Below are positions 15,159-25,487 of a stretch of DNA of 64,000 nt, one piece after another. The stretch comes from Miniphocaeibacter massiliensis (GTDB taxonomy: Bacteria; Bacillota; Clostridia; Tissierellales; Peptoniphilaceae). Location: contig NZ_OCTQ01000005.1 in the NCBI RefSeq assembly GCF_900232905.1, positions 62,001-126,000 of the forward strand. Reading direction: 5' to 3'. The position numbers and the translations under genes are program-made. The notes beneath the pieces are model-generated. The model had not been told where the DNA came from. It made no database searches and was given only the letters and a program-made list of their open reading frames with translations. The stretch's first letter is position 1; every line of letters starts with the position of its first letter.

Positions 15159-17860
15159 GGAAGTTTTAAATTTTCAGGAATTACATCTAGTTTTTTGATG
15201 CTTACAGCTGAAACTTTGTATTCGGCTGTTAATGTTATTGGGTCATATGCATCGTTTGTCACTTCGTTAACAGGGGACTCCCAATAGTGTAGTGTCATAA
15301 ATATAACACCTGGTTTTACTTTATCTGTTATTGTAACTCTTGTATTTAATTTACCTCTTCTAGATTTTACTTCTATTGCGTCAAATTCTTTTAGTCCTAG
15401 TTTTAATGCATCAGCTGGGTTTATTTCAGCTAATTCACAAGGTCTAATATCGTTTAATGCTTGAGATTCTCTAGTCATTATATTGTAGTGATATAACATT
15501 CTTCCTGTTGAAAGTACCATTGGATATTCGTTATCTGTTACTTCTGCAGGAGGTCTGTATTCAGCTGGTTTTATTAGTCCTTTACCTCTAGCGAATACTC
15601 CTTTGTGTAGGAACTTTGTTCCGGGATGTGTTTCTGTTGGGCATGGCCATTGTAAACCAATGTTATCCATTCTTTCGTAAGTCATACCACTATAAGCGGC
15701 ATTTGATTTTCTTATATCTTCGAAAACTTCTTGTGAGTTTTTAAAGTCAAATCCATCTACTCCCATAGCTTTTGCGATAGAAGATATTATTTGCCAGTCT
15801 AGTCTAGCTTGTCCTGGTGCCTCTGCTGCTTTTCTTACTCTTTGAACTCTTCTTTCTGTATTTGTGAAGGTTCCATCTTTTTCTGCATAGCATGTAGCTG
15901 GAAGTATTATATCTGCAAATTTAGCAGTTTCTGTCATAAAGATATCTTGCACTACAAAGAATTCTAAATTTTCTAAGGATTCTTTTACATGGTTTGCATT
16001 AGGATCTGTAAGTACTGGGTCTTCTCCCATTACATACATTGACTTTACTGTTCCATCATGTGCACCACTTAACATCTCAGGTATTCTAAAGCCTTTGTTT
16101 CTAGATAGTTTAGCATTCCATATTTTTTCATATCTTTGAATTGTTTCTTCATCGTATGAGTTTTGGTATCCTGGGAAGTTATTTGGTAGTGCTGCCATGT
16201 CACAAGCACCTTGCACGTTATTTTGTCCCCTCATAGGATTAATTCCCGCTGATTCGTGTCCAAGATGTCCTGTTATCATAGCTAAACTAGCTAATGACAT
16301 TACATTTTCTGTACCTGATGTATGTTCTGTTATTCCTAGTGTGTAGAATATACCAGCTTTTTTAGAAGAACAGTACATTCTTGCTGTTTTGTATAGTGTA
16401 TCTTTATCTACACCTGTTATTTCTTCTACTACTTCTGGAGTGTATTTTTTAACTACTTCTTTTAACTCTTCAAAACCTTCTACTCTTTTTGCGATATATT
16501 CGTCATCTGTTAAGCCTTCTTCGATGATTATGTTCATCAATCCGTTTATTAATGCAACGTCTGAACCAGGTTTAAGTGGCAACCATAGGTCTGCCATACT
16601 CGCTAATTCTGTTTTTCTAGGATCTACAACGATAAGCTTTGTTCCGTTGTATTTCACTGTACGCTTCATTTTGTTTCCAATTATTGGATGTGCTTCTGTA
16701 GCATTTGAACCTATTAAGAAGATAACGTCTGCTCCTTCTATTTCGGCAATGGAGTTAGTCATAGCTCCACTTCCAAGTGTTGTTGCAAGACCTGCAACTG
16801 TAGGGGCATGTCAGGTTCTGGCACAGTGGTCTACGTTGTTTGTTCCTATAGCTACACGCATAAATTTTTGGAATGTATAGTTGTCTTCATTTGTTGTTCT
16901 AGCTGAACTAAGTCCTGCTATTGAGTCTGAACCATACTTTCCTTTTATTTCTGTAAGTTTGTCTGCAATCGTGGTTATTGCTTCATCCCAAGAGATTTCT
17001 ACAAATTCACCATCTACTTTTTTTAGGGGAGAAGTAAGTCTGTTAGGACTGTTGATTAAGTCTATATGACTTCTTCCTTTTACACATAGGGAAGTTCCGT
17101 TAACAACCGCATCTTTTGCAGGTGTTACTCCTATTACTTTTCCTTTGTGTACATTTAAGTCAAAGTTACAGCCAGTTCCACAGAAAGGACAAGTGGTTCT
17201 AACTTTTTTCACTTCCCAAGGTCTAACTCCAACTAGTTGTTTGTTCATTATTGCACCTGTTGGACAAACTGATATACATTGTCCACAAAGTCTGCAATTT
17301 TCATCTGATAGGGGAAGGTCAAAACCTGCTGCTATTTTTGAATCGAATCCTCTACCTACAAAGTCTATTGCAGAAGTTACTTGAACTTCTTTACATACTC
17401 TTACACATTTACCACAAAGAATACATTTTGATTGGTCTCTAATAAGTACTGGGTTTCTAGCTTCTACTTCATAGTCTTTTTTAGCTCCTTTGAATGTAGG
17501 TTTTACATCGTATTCAAATGCTAAGTTTTGAAGCTGACAGCTACCTGTTTTACTACATGTTAAGCAGTCTTCAACAGGATGGTTTGAAAGCATTAGGTCT
17601 AACACCATTTTTCTAGCTTTCATTACAGTTTCTGTACTAGTTCTTACAATCATGCCTTCTTGTACTTTTGTTGAGCAGGAGGCTACTAGATTTCTAAAGC
17701 CTTCTACTTCAACAACACATATTCTACAACCTCCAAAAGGTTTAAGACTATCGTCGTGGCAAAGTGTTGGTATGTTGATACCTACTTGTTTACAGGCATC
17801 TACAAGAAGTGTTCCTTCTTCAACAGATATATCTATACCGTCTATATTAAGATTTATCAT
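15122..17860 (-). CDS. fdhF: Formate dehydrogenase alpha subunit, selenocysteine-containing (FdhF type)
   Basis: 912 residues read through an in-frame UGA at 16811-16813 (residue 350) as selenocysteine; an ordinary translation splits it into 349- and 546-residue pieces in the same frame. The context HCART-U-HAPTVAGL is the formate dehydrogenase active-site motif, with the essential His right after Sec. Order: NuoG-like 2Fe-2S domain (CHDD...GGCRIC), the His/Cys cluster HPVEDCLTCSKTGSC, two 4Fe-4S motifs (CILCGKCVRVC, CRLCGQCISVCP), CPFCGTGC ahead of the bis-MGD molybdenum/tungsten catalytic domain. It oxidises formate or reduces CO2. Last gene of the nuoE-like/nuoF-like/HylA-like/ferritin operon; this set resembles the electron-bifurcating FdhF2-HylABC complex of Gottschalkia acidurici. 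Confidence 0.93.
16782..16813 (-). promoter_or_regulatory. UGA selenocysteine codon with bacterial SECIS hairpin
   Basis: After the UGA (16811-16813) come 12 bases and then a perfect six-base stem, GTTGCA (16798-16793) and TGCAAC (16787-16782), closing the loop GGTCT. The E. coli fdhF SECIS also presents GGUCU in its apical loop at about this distance, where SelB binds. This supports recoding rather than a nonsense mutation. Confidence 0.88.
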
Positions 17861-17869
17861 ATTACCACC

Positions 17870-18325
17870 TTACCAAATTTCTTTATATCCAACATTTATA
17901 TAAATATCTTCTAATCTTGATTTATGCATTAATTCCATATTCTTTAGACCTATAAATACAGATTTTTTGTCTTCTTCTACTGAAGCGTCTGCTAAGGATT
18001 GGTACATTTCCATTGCTTCTTCTTCTTTTTTTATAGCTAAGGCTATTGCATCTTGGAAACTCATAGTTACTGTTAATTCAGGTTTGTCTAAAGTGTCTGC
18101 AATTTTATAATCTACAGATTCTTCTAAGTTAATTGTTTGAGAATGAGTACTTTTAAATTCTTCTAAGAACTTTTTATGTTCTAATTCTTCTTTTGCAAGA
18201 TCTGTAAATGTATCTTTTAATGTAGCATCTGTTACTTTATTTGCTGCATCTGTATAAAATTCATAGGATAGAACTTCTTCGTTTATTGCATAATCCATAA
18301 TTTTTTCAAATTCTGTTCTGTTCAT
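17870..18325 (-). CDS. Ferritin-like / rubrerythrin-type diiron protein
   Basis: 151-residue four-helix bundle. Both halves carry a carboxylate plus E-x-x-H pair: EVLSYEFY with KEELEHKKFLEE, and KKEEEAMEMY with MELMHKSRLED, so the diiron site looks complete. There is no C-terminal rubredoxin domain. It lies inside the formate dehydrogenase operon, 9 bases before fdhF and 8 bases after the HylA-like gene, so it is co-transcribed and may store iron for, or protect, the many Fe-S clusters of the complex. That role is inference from position. Confidence 0.85.
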   Translation of the reverse strand: MNRTEFEKIMDYAINEEVLSYEFYTDAANKVTDATLKDTFTDLAKEELEHKKFLEEFKSTHSQTINLEESVDYKIADTLDKPELTVTMSFQDAIALAIKKEEEAMEMYQSLADASVEEDKKSVFIGLKNMELMHKSRLEDIYINVGYKEIW

Positions 18326-18333
18326 AATTTCTC

Positions 18334-19287
18334 CTATTCATCTAATTTTAATAATTTATCTAAGACTCCTCCTAAACCAAGTACTTCTGTCCAACTGGAT
18401 TCTACAAATTTATTTCCATTTTCAGAAGGTGATTTTTTATATGGTTTAGCCGGTTCTTCTATATATTCTAATTCTGTTAAAAGTCTTCCTTTTAAACATA
18501 GTGGTCTGCCATTTGTAGGTTCTTCTGCTTTAACTGCGATGGTTTTTCCATCTCTTTGTAAAAGTTTCATATTACATCCATAGTCGCAAGACTTACATTT
18601 GATGGATTTGGTTTCAAGTTCCCAAATACGTCCAGATCTGTAAGATCTGTTGTCCACCAACGCTCCAACTGGACATTCTGCAACACATCTGTTACAAGAT
18701 ACACAGTTAGAGTTTTCTAATGTTGTATCGTAGTCTGCAATTATTTTTGTATCGAAGCCTCTTCCACCAAAGTTTAGTATATTTCTATCTGGAACAACAG
18801 CACATGTTCGTACACATTTTCCACAAAGTATACATTTGCTTTCGTCTCTTAGGATGTAAGGGCTTGTTGTATCTGTAAAGTCTGCTTCTTCAGAACCACG
18901 TCTTGCACCATCGTGTTCTCTGAATTTAACATCGTATTTATAGGAATAGTCTTGAAGTTTACAACTACCGTTTTTGCTACAAGTTAAACAGTCACTAGGG
19001 TGATTGTCTAGCATTAATCTAAGAATAGTTTTTCTTATATTTACAACTTCTTCAGATTCTGTATAAACTACCATGCCTTCTTGTGCTGGTGTTGAACATG
19101 CCGTTACTGGTTTGTTAAAACCTTCAATTTCAACTACGCAAATTCTACAAGATGAAACTACTGGTAAACTTTTTTCATAGCAAAATGTAGGTATTTCTAT
19201 TCCCACTCTTTTTGCTGCTTCAACTAAGTTTAATCCTTTAGGAACTGTTGCAGTTTTTCCGTTAATAGTTAGTGTGATAAAATCCAT
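18334..19287 (-). CDS. NuoG-like iron-sulfur subunit (HylA-like) of the formate dehydrogenase complex
   Basis: 317 residues: a NuoG/FdhA N-terminal half without a catalytic molybdopterin domain. Visible in order are the 2Fe-2S Cys set (CYEKSLPVVSSCRIC ... ACST), the HPSDCLTCSKNGSC cluster, two ferredoxin motifs (CILCGKCVRTC, CVSCNRCVAECPVG) and a CKSCDYGCNMKL ... CLKGR cluster, after which the protein ends. It probably passes electrons between the NuoF-like subunit and FdhF. Its first 220 residues parallel those of FdhF, indicating common ancestry. Good AGGAGG Shine-Dalgarno; 9 bases after nuoF-like. Confidence 0.85.
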   Translation of the reverse strand: MDFITLTINGKTATVPKGLNLVEAAKRVGIEIPTFCYEKSLPVVSSCRICVVEIEGFNKPVTACSTPAQEGMVVYTESEEVVNIRKTILRLMLDNHPSDCLTCSKNGSCKLQDYSYKYDVKFREHDGARRGSEEADFTDTTSPYILRDESKCILCGKCVRTCAVVPDRNILNFGGRGFDTKIIADYDTTLENSNCVSCNRCVAECPVGALVDNRSYRSGRIWELETKSIKCKSCDYGCNMKLLQRDGKTIAVKAEEPTNGRPLCLKGRLLTELEYIEEPAKPYKKSPSENGNKFVESSWTEVLGLGGVLDKLLKLDE

Positions 19288-19296
19288 GTTATCCTC

Positions 19297-21168
19297 CTAA
19301 CGTAAATGTACAGACTTAGTAGGGCATACTTCCATACAGTTTCCACATTTTATACAAGCTTCTGTATCTATAACATGAACTTCTTTAACTTTTCCTGAAA
19401 TACAGTTAGTAGGACAGTTTCTTGCACATTTTCTACAACCGATACAAGTATCGTCTATATAGTATTCAAGTAGAGCTTGGCAATGACCAGCAGGGCATTT
19501 TTTGTCTACTACATGTGCTTCGTACTCGTCTCTGAAGTATCTTAATGTTGAAAGTACAGGGTTAGGAGCTGATTGTCCAAGTCCACAAAGAGAACTTATT
19601 TTTATCATATTTCCTAATTCTTCTAATGTGTCTATGTCTTCTAAAGTTCCGTTACCTTCTGTTATTTTTTCAAGAATTTCTAACATTCTCTTAGTACCTT
19701 CACGACAAGGAGTACATTTACCACAAGACTCGTCAACTGTGAATTCTAAGAAGAATCTTGCAATATCTACCATACAAGTTGATTCGTCCATTACAATCAT
19801 TCCGCCTGAACCCATCATTGAGCCAAGTGCTGTAAGATTGTCATAGTCAATAGGTGTATCTAAGTAGTCTTTTGTTATACAACCACCGGATGGCCCACCT
19901 GTTTGTACAGCTTTAAATTCTTTATCGTCTATTATACCGCCACCAATTTCGTATATAATATCTCTTAATTTTGTTCCCATAGGAACTTCTATAATACCGG
20001 TTCTTCTTATATTTCCACCAAGTGTAAATACTTTAGTACCATGTGATTTTTCTGTTCCAATACTTGAGAACCAGTCAGAACCTTTATATACTATTTGAGC
20101 TATATTTGCGTATGTTTCAACATTGTTAATTAATGTTGGTTTTCCCCAAAGTCCTTCATTTGCAGGGAAAGGTGGTTTATTTCTAGGAATACCTCTTTTT
20201 CCTTCTATAGATTCTATTAGAGCCATTTCTTCTCCACAAACAAATGCTCCAGCTCCTAGTCTAAGTTCAAGGTCAAAGGAGAAATCAGTTCCCATAATGT
20301 TTTGTCCAAGTAAGTTTAATTCTTTTGCTTTTGCAATACTTGATTCTAATTTTTCTACTGCTGAAGGATACTCAGCTCTTATATAAATGAAACCGTAGTT
20401 TGCACCAATAGCGTAACCTGCTATTGTCATAGCTTCTATTACAGCGTAAGGATCTCCCTCTAATATAGATCTATCCATGAATGCACCTGGGTCTCCTTCG
20501 TCTGCGTTACAAAGAACGTACTTAGGTGAACCTGTTGCATCTTTTGTAAATTGCCATTTAAGTCCAGTAGGGAAACCACCACCTCCTCTACCTCTTAAAC
20601 CACTGGCTTTAACTTCGTCAACAACATCTTGAGGTTGCATTTCAGTTAATGCTTTATGTAAACCTAAATATCCATCTAAAGCGATATACTCTTCGATAGA
20701 GTCTGGGTTTATTACACCACAATTTTTGTGAGCTATTTTCTTTTGTTTTGTATAGAAAGAAACATCGTATATAGATTTTGTTATATCTTCAGAAAGACTT
20801 TCAGGATAAAGAAGTTCTTCTATTGTTTTATTACCAATTAAGTCTTCGTCTACGATTCTTTTCCCATCGCCTTCTTTTAGATAAGCATAGAATTTTCCAC
20901 CAGGATATACTACCGCTATTGGACCAGCTTCACAAAGTCCAAAACATCCTACTCTAACTACGTCTATTTCATTTTCTACATTTGCGTTTTTGATAGCTTC
21001 TCTTACTTCAATTTCAAGTTTATCACTTCTAGAAGATCTACAACCAGTGTCTCCACAAATTAAGATTTGTTTGTTGTAAATACTATTTATTTCGCTAAAG
21101 CGACTATCTCTTAAAGACATTTGAGGTAGAGTTTTATTTTTTATCTCTTGAAGAAATTTTAAGTCCAT
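19297..21168 (-). CDS. nuoF: NuoF-like NAD(P)H/FMN flavoprotein subunit (HylB/HydB-like)
   Basis: 623 residues. An N-terminal thioredoxin-like 2Fe-2S domain (CGDTGCRSSRSD ... CFGLCEAGP) is followed by the FMN/NAD(H) domain with GLRGRGGGGFPTGLKW (near residue 195) and GAGAFVCGEE, the 4Fe-4S motif ESCGKCTPCREGT (near residue 480) and two C-terminal ferredoxin clusters (CIGCRKCARNCP, CIKCGNCMEVCP). This domain set is that of HydB/HylB/NfnB-like subunits of soluble complexes, longer than respiratory NuoF. It connects NAD(P)H, and possibly ferredoxin by flavin-based bifurcation, to formate dehydrogenase. Its ATG overlaps the nuoE stop (TAATG). Confidence 0.92.
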   Translation of the reverse strand: MDLKFLQEIKNKTLPQMSLRDSRFSEINSIYNKQILICGDTGCRSSRSDKLEIEVREAIKNANVENEIDVVRVGCFGLCEAGPIAVVYPGGKFYAYLKEGDGKRIVDEDLIGNKTIEELLYPESLSEDITKSIYDVSFYTKQKKIAHKNCGVINPDSIEEYIALDGYLGLHKALTEMQPQDVVDEVKASGLRGRGGGGFPTGLKWQFTKDATGSPKYVLCNADEGDPGAFMDRSILEGDPYAVIEAMTIAGYAIGANYGFIYIRAEYPSAVEKLESSIAKAKELNLLGQNIMGTDFSFDLELRLGAGAFVCGEEMALIESIEGKRGIPRNKPPFPANEGLWGKPTLINNVETYANIAQIVYKGSDWFSSIGTEKSHGTKVFTLGGNIRRTGIIEVPMGTKLRDIIYEIGGGIIDDKEFKAVQTGGPSGGCITKDYLDTPIDYDNLTALGSMMGSGGMIVMDESTCMVDIARFFLEFTVDESCGKCTPCREGTKRMLEILEKITEGNGTLEDIDTLEELGNMIKISSLCGLGQSAPNPVLSTLRYFRDEYEAHVVDKKCPAGHCQALLEYYIDDTCIGCRKCARNCPTNCISGKVKEVHVIDTEACIKCGNCMEVCPTKSVHLR

Positions 21169-21671
21169 TATTTTTTCACCTCTTCAGTTCTATAAGAATT
21201 TAATATATTTTTTATTTCGGAAGCTTTTAACTTTCCGTACACATCACCAGAAATTGTCATAACTGGAGCTAAACCACAAGCACCTATACATCTAGTTGCT
21301 TCTATAGAAAAGTTTAAATCTGGTGTTGTTTGACCAACGTCAATTCCAAGTTCTGTTTTAATTTCATCTAATACTGATTGTGCTCCCCTTACATAACAAG
21401 CAGTACCTAAGCAAACTCCTATTTCGTGTTTTCCCTTAGGCATAAGAGAAAATTGAGAATAGAAAGTAACAACTCCATAAATTTCAGCAATGGGAATTCT
21501 TGTTTTTTTGGAAATAACTTGTTGAACTTCTATAGGTAAGTAACCAAATAGATGTTGACCTTTATGTAGAATTGCCATTAATGAGCCTTTTTTGCTTTTT
21601 TCTTTGTCGATAAAACTTTCAAATTCTGCTAATTTTTCAGCATTAGCTTCGTAGTCGAAAGTAAAAGACAT
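21168..21671 (-). CDS. nuoE: NuoE-like 2Fe-2S subunit (HylC/HydC-like)
   Basis: 167 residues from the ATG at 21671, five bases after AGGAGGGG; an in-frame GTG two codons earlier is too close to that site. It has the 24-kDa thioredoxin-like fold with four cluster cysteines in CLGTACYVRG and RCIGACGLAP, and the usual KSKKGSLMAILHKGQHLFGY N-terminal region. First gene of the operon; it overlaps nuoF by one base, implying translational coupling. A long inverted repeat lies just upstream (21694-21731). Confidence 0.92.
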   Translation of the reverse strand: MSFTFDYEANAEKLAEFESFIDKEKSKKGSLMAILHKGQHLFGYLPIEVQQVISKKTRIPIAEIYGVVTFYSQFSLMPKGKHEIGVCLGTACYVRGAQSVLDEIKTELGIDVGQTTPDLNFSIEATRCIGACGLAPVMTISGDVYGKLKASEIKNILNSYRTEEVKK

Positions 21672-21693
21672 AAACACCCCTCCTAATTAATTA

Positions 21694-21731
21694 GTCCACA
21701 CTACATGAAAACATTTTCAGTGAGTGTGAAC
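21694..21731. promoter_or_regulatory. 38-bp inverted repeat upstream of the formate dehydrogenase operon
   Basis: GTCCACACT and AGTGTGAAC form the outer arms and TGAAAA/TTTTCA the inner ones, centred 42 bases before the nuoE start. No T run follows in either direction, so it looks like an operator or leader hairpin rather than a terminator. Confidence 0.5.
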
Positions 21732-21940
21732 CATATACTTTATTTATATAAAACGAATATTATAATTCCCTACAATTATCTCATAAAAACTAGGTTATAT
21801 CAACACATATAAGGAGAAGAATAAAGACAAAATTATAACTATATTGTAAGATATAATTAAATGAAAAATAGTTTTCAAGAAAAACGCTAAATTGATAAAT
21901 TTAAATTAATTATATAGCTAATAATAAGCTCAAGGTGAAG

Positions 21941-22642
21941 ATGAAAAAAACGATAGAATATAAAAATAAAACCATAAATTATATTTTTGAAAGAAAGAAA
22001 GTTAAAAATATAAATATGAGAGTAAAAGATGGAGTACTAAAAGTTTCAGCAAACAGTAGTATTTCCAAAGAATACTTGGATAGAGTTTTAATAAGAAAGT
22101 GGGACTGGATAGTACAAGCTTTAGATAAAAGACCGAATCCTTACTTGGAAGAATTAGAGAAAAAATATATTACAGGAGAAAAATTTCTATATTTAGGAAA
22201 AGAATACAATTTAAAAGTTTCTTATTCGATTAAAGAAAAAGTTGAATTAAACAAAGAGTTAAAAATTTTTGTTAAAGATGTAAATAATTACAGTAGGAAG
22301 AAAAAATTATTGGATACTTGGCTTTTAGAAGAAGCAAAATATGTTTTTAATGAATCACTTAAGAGAAATTATGTATTTGTAAAAGACCTAATAAGAATTT
22401 ATCCTGAACTAAAAATTAGAAAAATGGTATCAAGATGGGGAAGCTGTAAAATGCCATCAGGTATAATTACGTTAAATAAAAACCTTATAAAAACGCCAAT
22501 AGAATGTATAGACTATGTTATGGTTCACGAACTAATTCATTTAATACACCAAAATCATGGCGAGGGGTTTTATAATATGTTAAATGAATTTATGCCTAAT
22601 TGGAAAACTAGAAAAAACATATTGGAAGATAAAATGATTTAG
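21941..22642 (+). CDS. YgjP-like (M48-type, WLM-related) metallopeptidase domain protein
   Basis: About 233 residues. The C-terminal half has the zinc motif HELIHLIHQNHGEGFYNML (HExxH plus a downstream His), preceded by VSRWGSCKMPSGIITLNK, the hallmark of the YgjP/DUF45 family; the N-terminal half is beta-rich. Family proteins are predicted zinc peptidases of uncertain substrate. The start is uncertain: ATG at 21941 or GTG at 21935, the latter overlapping the AAGGTG site. Monocistronic, next to but apart from glpK. Confidence 0.82.
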   Translation: MKKTIEYKNKTINYIFERKKVKNINMRVKDGVLKVSANSSISKEYLDRVLIRKWDWIVQALDKRPNPYLEELEKKYITGEKFLYLGKEYNLKVSYSIKEKVELNKELKIFVKDVNNYSRKKKLLDTWLLEEAKYVFNESLKRNYVFVKDLIRIYPELKIRKMVSRWGSCKMPSGIITLNKNLIKTPIECIDYVMVHELIHLIHQNHGEGFYNMLNEFMPNWKTRKNILEDKMI

Positions 22643-22709
22643 AAGAAGTAGTAAGTAGGTTAATAGGGTAAATTTAAAGTAGTATGTTTTAAAAGAGATT
22701 ATAAAGTAA

Positions 22710-24221
<1,512 letters not shown>

Positions 24222-24276
24222 AAATAAAGAATTTATATTAAAGCTATTTGATTAACTTTAATTAAAGGAGAAAAAG

Positions 24277-24627
24277 ATGAGAAAAGAAAAAATCTTTACT
24301 ATGTCTTTTAGTAGTGTGTATCCATTATATATAAATAAAGTTGAAAGAAAGGGAAGAACTAAAGAGGAAGTTGACGAAGTTATATTTTGGTTGACAGGTT
24401 ATAGTGAAAATGAATTAAAAGAACAGCTGGAGAAAGAAGTTGACTTTGAAACTTTTTTTGCAGAGGCACCGAAAATTAACTCTAATATATCTCTCATTAA
24501 AGGAGTTATATGTGGAGTTAGAGTAGAAAATATTGAAGATACACTAATGCACCAAATTCGTTGTTTAGATAAATTAGTAGATGAAATTGCAAAAGGTAAG
24601 TCTATGGAGAAGATTTTTAGAAAATAA
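24277..24627 (+). CDS. DUF2200 domain-containing protein
   Basis: 116 residues matching the DUF2200 pattern as I know it: [20 protein letters not shown] at the start, [38 protein letters not shown], and the ending [20 protein letters not shown]. It is a small soluble protein of unknown function, with AAAGGAG ahead of the ATG. It lies between glpK and the DUF1667 gene on the same strand; whether it shares their transcript is unknown. Confidence 0.8.
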   Translation: MRKEKIFTMSFSSVYPLYINKVERKGRTKEEVDEVIFWLTGYSENELKEQLEKEVDFETFFAEAPKINSNISLIKGVICGVRVENIEDTLMHQIRCLDKLVDEIAKGKSMEKIFRK

Positions 24628-24693
24628 CAGTAGGAGATACTTTAATTATATTTGTTAAATTTAAGCAGACTATTGCTAGATAGGAGAAATAAT

Positions 24694-25068
24694 ATGGAAT
24701 TAAAGAAAATAGAATGTGTTATTTGTCCTATTAAGTGTAATTTAAAGGTTTTTTTAGAAGATGATATCGTTGTAAAAGTGGAAGGCAATTCTTGCAAAAA
24801 GGGTTTATTTTATGCTAGAGAAGAGTTTGAAGAATCTTTTATCTTTGTAAATGGTTCTGTAAAAGTTACAGGAGGACTGTTAAGTAAGTTAAGTGTAAGG
24901 ACTGAATTTCCAGTTCCAAAAACTAAGTTTTTTGAAATTATAAAAAGAATTAATAATATAGAGGTTAAAGCTCCTGTAAATGTAGGATATATAATAATTG
25001 AAAATGTTGCAGGTACTGGAGTTAATGTAATCTCAGTAAATTCTGTAAATAAAAAAAGCACTTTATAA
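24694..25068 (+). CDS. DUF1667 protein (Cys-rich, glycerol-3-phosphate oxidation associated)
   Basis: 124 residues from the ATG at 24694 (TAGGAGA ahead). The N-terminus has CVICPIKCNLKV and later CKKG, the four-cysteine pattern of DUF1667, and the C-terminal half has IIENVAGTGVNVISV, also typical. In other anaerobes DUF1667 is encoded beside GlpA-type glycerol-3-phosphate dehydrogenase and an FAD oxidoreductase, where it is thought to bind an Fe-S cluster. Here it follows glpK, but both oxidoreductase genes are missing. The stop codon lies inside the terminator stem. Confidence 0.82.
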   Translation: MELKKIECVICPIKCNLKVFLEDDIVVKVEGNSCKKGLFYAREEFEESFIFVNGSVKVTGGLLSKLSVRTEFPVPKTKFFEIIKRINNIEVKAPVNVGYIIIENVAGTGVNVISVNSVNKKSTL

Positions 25069-25080
25069 GTGCTTTTTTTA
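25056..25080 (+). terminator. Terminator overlapping the DUF1667 stop codon
   Basis: AAGCACTTATAAAGTGCTT-type stem (25056-25073) followed by seven T. Confidence 0.85.
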
Positions 25081-25088
25081 TTATTCTA

Positions 25089-25475
25089 TTATTTTTTCAC
25101 AGCCCACATTTCTATTTCAACTAAAATTTTAGGAAGTAGCTTACATCCAACAACCGTTCTAACTGGCAATGGTTTTGGCATAACGCTTTCGTAAATTTTA
25201 TTAAAATTATCCCATTCTTCAAGGTTATCTAAATAAGCAGTTACTTTAAAAACATCTTCAAAGCTACAGTTTGCTGTTTCTAGTTGTTTTTTACAGTTTT
25301 CAAGTGTAAGTTTAGTTTGTTCTAAAACATTTGCTCCTTTAATATCACCGTTTAATTGAGTTGAAGTTTGCCCACTTATTACAACTAATTTTGAACTGTC
25401 TATTTCAATGACAGGTGAGTAAGGACCTGCGGTAATGTGTTGACTACTGTTATTTGGGACTTTTTTTGATGACAT
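25089..25475 (-). CDS. RidA family protein (enamine/imine deaminase)
   Basis: 128 residues. RidA features: SSQHITAGPYSPVIEI, VVISGQTS, NVLEQTKLTLENCKKQLETA, FKVTAYLDNL, and the substrate arginine in PLPVRTVVGCKL, with acidic VEIEMWAV at the end. The family hydrolyses reactive enamines such as 2-aminoacrylate released by PLP dehydratases. It is the last gene of a minus-strand operon behind a PLP enzyme and an NhaC-type transporter, which fits clean-up of that enzyme's intermediates. Confidence 0.88.
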   Translation of the reverse strand: MSSKKVPNNSSQHITAGPYSPVIEIDSSKLVVISGQTSTQLNGDIKGANVLEQTKLTLENCKKQLETANCSFEDVFKVTAYLDNLEEWDNFNKIYESVMPKPLPVRTVVGCKLLPKILVEIEMWAVKK

Positions 25476-25487
25476 GTTAATTCCTCC

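Noticed and set aside
16389-16880. 163-codon open frame on the plus strand opposite fdhF
   Set aside because: It lies entirely antisense to a conserved catalytic domain, has no ribosome binding site and no recognisable motif; it is a codon-bias shadow.
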